This document shows positions 56,978-64,000 of a DNA stretch of 64,000 bases, piece by piece. Positions within the stretch are counted from its first letter, which is position 1, and each line of letters opens with the position of its first letter. The notes below the pieces were generated by a model that was not told the origin of the DNA, did no database searches, and saw nothing but the letters and a program-made list of their open reading frames with translations. A program made the translations under genes and the position numbers. Location of the stretch: NCBI GenBank assembly GCA_951230915.1, contig OX579635.1, positions 2,604,001 through 2,668,000 on the forward strand. Reading direction: 5' to 3'. Source of the DNA: Antitrichia curtipendula. Lineage: Eukaryota; Streptophyta; Bryopsida; Hypnales; Leucodontaceae.

Positions 56978-59000
56978 ATGCTCTTAGAGGATTGTAGTTC
57001 TCCATCTCTTGCTCTAAAGCAGTCTAGGAAGCGTAGGAAGCATATCTCTCTTTATTTCTCCTCTAGAAAGGCACTTAGGAGATCTAGAATGACTCAAAGA
57101 AAGAAAGCTATATTAAAGACAGGTCAGTCAACACCCCGAAACTTAAAAAAGCGCTTCGCTTTCAAGGAAAAGGTAGTGGCACACCGGAAGATGATGGGTT
57201 GCAGAACTTGGAGTCAATCCAAGAAATGTTGGAGGATACCTCTACCAGACAAAATAAAGATGTAAGCATGATTTTATCTAATTTTTATATTCAAAATATT
57301 TTTTATATTCATTGTTGTTCTTTTCATGTCAAAGTAGCTACCACTATAACAACCAGTTTCCTGTGATGTGGTCATCTATGTGTCCTTCTTTTATAGTCTT
57401 CTGAGGTTGACATTAGTTGTATTAAGCTATGAACTTGATACACAAAAATTAGTATAGGATGAGTAAGAAAAATGTCACAATGACCGACATTTGGAAAAGC
57501 ATGTAGAGACATCATGACAAGGTTAGGCTATGACGCGCTAATAAGTGCCGAAAGCTTCTTTTGTATTTTCCAAAAAAATAAAATAGGTATTGTTATAATG
57601 AATCACTATTACAATGAAATGACATTATAGTTGTTAATATAATAAAAGATTCTAAAATGATCCAAGTGAGTAAAAAATATTATGTGTAGGTTGAAGTAAT
57701 TGGTACACGCAATTGCCATTGTGTTTGCAATACTCACACAGTCTAGAAAAATTGCAACTATCATGTGGGCTTGCAGTTGTGGATTGATGTACATTTAAAC
57801 TCCTAAATCATCATAGAGATTAATTGCCCAGTTTTACTGGATAGACCTCTCTAATTTGTTTCTTGCTACTGAGCCACAAATATGCATTAGAAACCCTTTT
57901 TTTGTTCAAATTTTTGAACCCCTATCTTGCCTTTAAATTTGTGATAATTTGTATAAGCATAGATGAGGTTGCGATCACAATATCTAAGTCATCTCAGATG
58001 TTGGAAGTGTCTCATCATATTCTATAAAAAGGCGTGTTTGAGATTGCCAAAATTGAGCCATCAATTGTAGAATTATTTAGAATTTTAGATTTGCAGATTC
58101 AAACAGTACTTGTGCTCTTGAGAAAAGAGAAAGACATACTATGAATGCTCATATTTATTGATTAAAATAAAAATATATTTTGCATCTAAAATATTGAAAT
58201 GGAAATTATTGGCAATAAGATAACACATTCAAAAATCGCTCTCCTAAGAGTTGAAACTAAATTTTGGAGAGGCAAAGCTTCTTGAAATAATTTTCAGGAA
58301 ATTTTCCTTGAAAGGCAAGTGAAAGTGGCATCTAATCCTAATCGTTTCACATTTTTTGGAGCTTTGTGGAATTAGTTATGAAATGATGTGAATTTTTTTG
58401 GCAATGACTAACTGATTGTAGAATTGTGTGGTTGTAGATGGCGCTAGGGAAGGCTCGCACTTATAATGGTGTAGTGAACAGTCATCCAGGGATGGACCTC
58501 ATTCTATTTGATTGCCCTGAGAACTTGCTTATTCCAAAGATTTCGTTTCTGATGCACGTGATATGTGCATGGAACTCGGACAAGGAGTGTGAGGTCTTGA
58601 ATAATGTGTTTCTCTTTGCTGAGAAATACTTGTAGGACAATGGCTATTTAATTGTTTTTCATTCACGTTGTGGCGCTTCAAAGAGCAACATTACATGATT
58701 GTGTTTATTGTACTTGACATTGGTGGAGAAAGAAGACTGATTGGGCGTGAATCAAATGCACTTGATCTCACCCTTGGACAAGACGGAGACGGTACAATTT
58801 TTTGAAATTCTAAAGACTTGGTTAATACTTGACTTTTTCATGTGTTATTATTTATGATGTATGAGTTTTCCAATGCTTGCAGACATTGAAGTTTGGAATC
58901 ACCGTCTTGGTGAAAATATTACCAAGAAAGGGAAAGCAAGGTTCTAATACAAGCAATCAAAGGCAATGGCAAAGGCAGGAGTGGACCTTTGAAAGGATGA
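56978..59000 (+). pseudogene. Fragments of a second element gene (basic exon and methyltransferase-like exon)
   Basis: 56978-57261 encodes a Lys/Arg-rich segment (KQSRKRRKHISLYFSSRKAL) which, after a frameshift, continues as GTPEDDGLQNLESIQEMLED and ends at GTAAGC, a good 5' splice site. At 58438-58700 a further exon-like stretch reads GMDLILFDCPENLL, then a Lys/Glu-rich helix and, after TAG 58633-58635, DNGYLIVFHSRCGASKSNI. That order (an acidic D-x-P motif, helix, then strand GYLIVFHS) resembles motifs IV-VI of an AdoMet-dependent methyltransferase. At 58880-58945 a piece EVWNHRLGENITKKGKAR may belong to the same gene. The pieces are heavily broken and partly separated by piggyBac-like DNA. 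The family link to the ParB-like gene at 28291-32478 is a suggestion only. Confidence 0.35.
58240..58420. mobile_element. Fragment of the piggyBac-like element family of 42927
   Basis: Blocks such as AAATTTTGGAGAGGCAAAGC and GGCATCTAATCCTAATCGTT align in order with 43140-43300 (AATTTTGGGGAGGTGAAAC, GGCATCTAACCCAAGTTGTT). No ends are preserved. Confidence 0.5.
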
Positions 59001-61888
59001 CATATACATGAACTATACCAACAAGGACTATCAGTCACACGGTCTAGGTGTAAGTATCCTTAGTTCTTTGCAACACAAAAACGCTATAAAATGACTCAAA
59101 ATATTGTCCTAGGGAATTCTAGTATATTGTCACAAGCTAAGGTATCCGGTTTCCCTTACTTTCCCAAACACCCAAGCAATCCATCTTTTCATTAACTCTT
59201 TTCCGGTTTACGGTTAATACTCGGAATCCAATCTGGATCCGATTCTGTCCGGAATCCGGTTTCCTCTCTCCAACTTTCTGGTTTTCTATTCCTATGTTTT
59301 ATCCTCAGAGGGTTTGCCTTTGATCGTTCAAGGAATAGGGACTTCACCACTCAGAATCCTTACACTCACCACTCTTAACAAACAAACAAACACTCACACA
59401 AACACAATGTTGTAATAGAGAAGAGAATTTAGTATCCTCATAGCAATACGGACGGACTATCCGGAAAGCAAGTCACTCAGGATTACATTTGGTCATCTTC
59501 ACTACAATGATAGATCAAGATACTCAGAACTGATAGAGGTTGGTTTCTTAGTTGCTAAACTGATTCTGAGGTTGGTAGACCTTCCGGTGAGTGGGGATTT
59601 CCTATGGCAGTTGTTTGTACCTACACGAAATCATCCTGGATTCCGGACCCACGTCCACACCACTTCTTAATCTTACCGGATTACCGTTCCAGTACTTTAA
59701 AGGTACTACACACATGTCCTCCTCTCCAAGTCTAAAACTTCTTTCACAAACTTTCCCTCTAAATCACATCCCAATTGACTGAAGATCTAAATTCCTCCTA
59801 ATCCATCTCCACTTACATCCCAGCACTTGAATAAACAAACCAACATAAACTCTTGTATAAAGTCAGAATGTCCACCTAGTGGCTTGGATTAAAGAAAGAA
59901 ATGAAGTATACATTGAAAATGCGCTTGGATGGAATGAATTGACAACTGTCATTCTCACCCTTAAAAATCCAACAAAAAAAGCCAAAAAAGCACCTCAAAG
60001 CTAGAGCAACCACACTCTAACCCTCCAAGATAGCCAGAATGCCAAGGCCAATTGCCCTAGAAATACAAAACCCGGGCCACAGACGGAAAACCCATTCCGG
60101 AACTAAAATTCAAAATCAAAACAAACTATAAACATCCTAACTACCTTCCCCTTCGCGCCTTCTTTGAACTATTACTGCCCTGAGTTGTAGGTCCCTTGGC
60201 ATTAGTCTTTATAGAAGTCAACTGGATTACTGCTTGGGTTTCAATCTTGCATTGTGTGGGCGGTGGCGACTCATCATCCATCTCCGTTGCGGATCCGGTC
60301 TCAAATTCGTCTTCCTCTGAGTCTTAGATAAACTCAATACTTGGCATTTTTTTTTTGGTGGAGTCTCCTCTAGAACCACCAACTCGCTTTCCCGTCTAGG
60401 TGAAGGCTGCTGCATATGCGTGAAGTCTTCCGGATGGTGTCTAGCCAAATTTGCCATGGCCCCAATCTATTCAATAAGATCAGTCCAGATCTTAAATCCG
60501 GACTAAGGGTTATTTGGTACCGTATTTGTCCGGGGTGACGCCACAGTCAGTTTGGCATGAGCTTCTGTCTGCATTGAAACTGACTTTGAGCTAGGTTTCC
60601 TCTCACTTTCATGCCCTGGACTCACACTATTCCGCAGCGTCTTCCGTGCTTGACTTGAAGAAGGACCTAGAGGTAGCTTATCAAGAATGATCTTTAGGCC
60701 TTCTGAAATTAGCTAAACCGAAGAAGGGAGAGCCAACTTGACTGGAGTTGCTGTAAACAACTCGCTTGGAAACCTCCGAAAAATACAGATCCTATATGGC
60801 CTTGTCCGGATCAAGGTGTCCCAGCATTTTGACCATCTTCTTCAATACCACCTCCATCCGGGCTTGAAGATCGACCATGATGGTTACTATCTTCAATCCG
60901 GTCACGTAGCCTTTTTTGAGCAACTAGTCGTCAAACAAGTGGGCCTTATTCACAAGATCTATTGGCTGCACAACTAGAGCCGTCAAGTTCCTGACCAGTT
61001 GAAGCCCCTCTGCCTCTTTCTGTCTTGCCAAGTTCAGCTCTCCTTTCGTCCAATTCAACTGATTTTGGAGATTATCCCGTTCCGCCTCCAAGTTCCGGAT
61101 TCTCTTCTCCTTCTTGTGTAGTACTTCAGAACTCGGTCTTTTCTAGATTGCCTCCACGATCTAGTCCGGCTCCACCTTAACTTCATGAATGATCTTTATT
61201 AAGAAATCCAACATCTTGTAGTGCAAGGTCCAAGTATGCCGCATCCACTCAACTCCAACCTCAAAGAAACTATTGTTTGATCACCTATGGTTTCCTGGTT
61301 GGGCTCCCTTCCTTTTGTTGCTGGCAGCTTTCCTCTTGCGATCAGATTGGTAGACTTCCTTGAGTTCCTTCGTTTGGCAGCGTACTCTTTTTCTTCCGGA
61401 AGTTCTTCCTCGTCAGATTCCGGATCATCTTCTCTTTCTTCATTCGCAAGGCCATATTGCAAAATCATGGCCTTAGTATTATACGTTATGATCTCCTGAG
61501 TAGTCAACACCTCTTTCTACTGGTGAAGGTGAAATAGATACGAACTGATGGGGCTAGTTTTAGCCCTCGGCAAATGCTCCGCTAATTTGGATACTACCCC
61601 TATGATGACTCTACCCTAGTGTACTAGCCTATCTTCCATAGCCCCCCAAATGGTATTGGCAACTGTGACTATCACCCGGGTAGGCTTATCCGAATACAAA
61701 ATCGGAATGAAAAACTCTAACACCCGTCTCTGCCTATTGTTCTTGCAGTCACTAATGGCATATCTTTCTTCGGCGTTGGCCGGATTCCGGAATTTTCCGG
61801 TGGCGTACTTGTCCATTCGAAAGGCCATTCCGGTTTTGCTCTTCTTGAATGTGTAAACATCTGCCCAAACCTCTTCCATCCAAGCCAC

Positions 61889-62248
61889 GCATCACAAAGT
61901 TTAGACCCTACGATTTGGCAACAATTATTGTGCGGTTATCGTTGTTTCATGGGTTTGTAGCATAATCGAACTGACTCAGTGTATTTTTACACATTGAATC
62001 AGTGCGAAAACAATGAATAGCAATAGCGTATGGTTTATGTACTTTAATTATACAATTGTTGTGTTAAAACTGCACAACAATCATATAGTTAAAGTACATA
62101 AACCGTACGCTATTGGTATTCATTGTTTTTGCACTGATTCAATGTGTAAAAATACACTGAGTCAGTTCGATTATGCTACAAACCCATGAAACAACGATAA
62201 CCGCACAATAATTGTTGCCAAATCGTAGGGTCTAAACTTTGTGATGCG
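61889..62248. mobile_element. Near-perfect 360-bp palindromic MITE
   Basis: The whole 360 bp is an inverted repeat with only a short centre near 62060-62075. It begins GCATCACAAAGTTTAGACCC and ends with the complement. The arms are about 170 bp each with very few mismatches, so the insertion is young or under gene conversion. It interrupts the gag-like frame between RGRP and AWMEEV. No target duplication is obvious. A deleted relative is at 651-810. Confidence 0.85.
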
Positions 62249-62291
62249 GGTCGACCCCTCACTGTCAACTCATACTGGTTTGGAGGGCAAT

Positions 62292-63016
62292 TGCACACTA
62301 CGCTGGACCAATACAGATTGTCATAGTCCTTTTTTTAGTGGGATTTTTTGAAAGTCTTGTAAATTTAAAAATATACGAGTTGTAGAACATTGAAAAGGAC
62401 ACATATTAATGTTGTGTACTTGATGATCTATAAAATCCCCCCAAAAAAATTGCAAAATTGCTTATACATTATTTGTAAAGGATTTTGAAATGTATTCTTT
62501 ACTACTGTCACAGTCTATAACATTTAAGATAAAGACTCATTGATCTAATGAAAATTCAGCTATTTTGCAAAAGGACTTATATTTAAATAGATATAAATGT
62601 ACATATTCAAATGTTTTGATTTGAAATATATAAAATTATGTTCCTAAGTTTGTAGATATGGACTAATTTATGCATCATTATCTTACCAGAATAGTATTGA
62701 TTTTTAGAAGTACATTAGACATACTTAAAATCAACTTTACACAAATCTATCTTATCAAAATAACTGTAATAAGTATTTCTAAGGATAGTCTAACTTTTAA
62801 TAGAGTCTATAATTTATTAAAGTAAATGAAAATTTGATGTCATCTTTGAAGTTTTTTATATAAATATACAAAGGAAATTTTTATAATTTTTTTTTCATCT
62901 TTTGCTTATAAAGAAATTATAGAAAAAAAATCAAAAAATTTAGAGATCATATGCAAAAAAATGAAATGGACTTTCATGTATTTATTTTTGACAAAAATGG
63001 TCCAGTGTAGTGTGCA
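62292..63016. mobile_element. 725-bp TIR element
   Basis: Ends TGCACACTACGCTGGACCA and, reversed, TGCACACTACACTGGACCA differ at one position. The interior is AT-rich and non-coding. It lies 43 bp from the palindromic MITE within gag-like copy 3. ATT or ATTT next to both ends may be part of a target duplication, but the superfamily is not clear. Confidence 0.75.
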
Positions 63017-63738
63017 TTTACTTCGGAACGCCCATGATGAGTTCCTAGATCATCTCCTCGCTCTTCAGATTCTATGACCTCCGCATCAGCCCGCCACACC
63101 CTATGTGCATCAGATCTTCTTCTAATTGTTTCCGTGCGGCCAAGTCCGTAGGTAAGGAAGGACAGACCGTCCGGGTAGTGACCGTAGACTTCCGGGACTT
63201 GGGCTCGCTACACTCCACCATGGAATACCGATAGGACAATTTCTAATCCAATGCAATCGGCACCGTCCTCACCTTTCTCTCCCTGGTACAAATCCTAGCT
63301 CACCGCTCTTTCACTTAGCTATATGTGGGCGGAATGCAGTGAAATAGAAAGAGAGAGAAAGAAAGTGGCAATGGATTTAAGTACTGGATGAGCGGCCGAC
63401 AGTTCCCGGAGGAGAACTGGTGGAAAGTCGTTCCCGTAACGGTACCCTATTTTCCTAGCTCGGAACTCTAGGCCATAGGTCTCATCAATCCGGGTTCTTT
63501 TTGGATTCCGGATTCGTCTTCCTTTCGCTGACAAAACATCCGTAACAGTTTTGATAACCCCAAAACTATTTATCCGACCGTTATCCAAGGTTGTCACACC
63601 GGGCAAGTCGCCCGCCCGCCCGGTTCGCCCGTCCGATTGAGGCTTCGCCCGTCCGATGTAGTCAACAATATGTTGACTTTATGTGAATTAAAAAAAAGGT
63701 TGACGTGGAGTTACGTGGCTGCCAACTCAGACTCCGGG

Positions 63739-64000
63739 CGCGGACTTAAATCGAACAAGGCGCGGACTTAAACAGGACGGGGTGCGGACTTAAGAGCGGG
63801 CGCGGACTTAAACAGGACAGGGCGCGGACTTAAGTCCGGGCGCGGACCCTAAACAGGACGGGGCGCGGACTCATGTGTGGGCGCAGACTTAATTCGGGCA
63901 GAGCGCGGACTTAAATCAGGGCGCGGACTTAAAAAGGACGGGGCGTGGACCCATGTGTGGGCGCAGACTTAATTCAGGCAGAGCGCGGACTTAAGTCAGG
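63739..64000. repeat. Minisatellite of alternating 22- and 18-bp units
   Basis: The core CGCGGACTTAA recurs with alternating tails of two lengths (AACAGGACGGGG-type and GTCCGGG-type), giving a 40-bp dimer that continues past the window end. Copies carry variants such as CGCAGACTTAATTC and CGTGGACCCATG. No coding content. Confidence 0.85.

Larger units (their letters stand above)
60150..63221 (-). pseudogene. Gag-like protein of copy 3, heavily broken
   Basis: Starts at ATG 63221 (MVECSEPKSRKSTVTTRTV), with TAG at 63072-63074 where copies 1 and 2 have TGG, and TAG at 63045-63047 where copy 2 has CAG. The frame is then split by the elements at 62292-63016 and 61889-62248. It resumes as AWMEEVWADVYTFKKSKTGM and KYATGKFRNPANAEERYAIS, and ends this block at TAG 61616-61618, where copy 1 has TGG. 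Further pieces (EEREDDPESDEEELPEEKEY at about 61370-61430, and HHPEDFTHM near 60420) match the acidic and C-terminal parts. Not functional. Confidence 0.65.
59129..63598 (-). mobile_element. Gag-like element, copy 3, with nested insertions
   Basis: About 4.5 kb homologous along its length to copy 2: the left part around 59150-59700 matches 48190-48760 (CCAATCTGGATCCGATTCTG against TCTAATCTGGATCCGTCCTC). The left terminus is near TGTCACAA at 59129 and the right near TTGTCACA at 63598. It contains the decayed protein frame and two unrelated TIR elements at 61889 and 62292. It is the most diverged and probably oldest copy. Confidence 0.6.

Overview
The window reads as nuclear DNA of a land plant. 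It carries three split, intact-looking housekeeping genes (a MAGE/NSE3 gene, a DUF1771-Smr gene and a PDX2 glutaminase gene), a nuclear-type tRNA-Ser(GCU), interstitial CCCTAAA-type telomeric repeats, AT-rich intergenic DNA and many layers of transposable elements. The style of the element-encoded proteins (BED/DUF659 hAT, FCP1-like, ParB-like, DUF7869-like) reminds me of bryophyte, lycophyte or fern genomes rather than crops, but the sequence alone does not fix the clade.

Layout. 0-14 kb is the gene-bearing part: NSE3 (+), Smr protein (+), tRNA-Ser (-) and PDX2 (-), separated by AT-rich DNA with a small foldback MITE. 14.4-17.6 kb holds two piggyBac-like, TTAA-flanked non-autonomous elements. 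19-25.7 kb is a transposon nest on the minus strand: a decayed hAT transposase gene invaded by GGACGG-rich satellite DNA, a truncated copy of an uncharacterised gag-like element, and a zinc-finger-like element ORF cut by that copy. 26-34 kb carries an open FCP1-like phosphatase gene and a long ParB-like gene with in-frame stops, both on the minus strand. The latter has palindromes in its introns and a palindrome array just upstream. 34-47 kb has no gene I can support: minisatellites, degenerate telomeric DNA, two more piggyBac-like elements and a Stowaway-type MITE beside a telomeric tract. 47.7-52.2 kb is a 58-bp palindromic satellite split by a second gag-like element. It leads directly into a DUF7869-like gene with in-frame stops at 52.4-55.2 kb. 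56-59 kb holds fragments of another element gene, and 59.1-63.6 kb is a third gag-like copy containing two nested TIR elements. The window ends in a 22/18-bp minisatellite.

The most unusual signal is a shared palindrome, arms CACTTTAGCGC and GCGCTAAAGTG around 5 variable nucleotides. It is repeated about 33 times in two arrays, each immediately 5' of a different element gene and each separated from the ATG by a likely 3' splice site. In the ParB-like gene, further copies sit only in introns, one starting at intron position +5. A second theme is decay by C-to-T and G-to-A changes: comparison of the three gag-like copies shows CAG/TAG, TGG/TGA and TGG/TAG pairs at the same codons.
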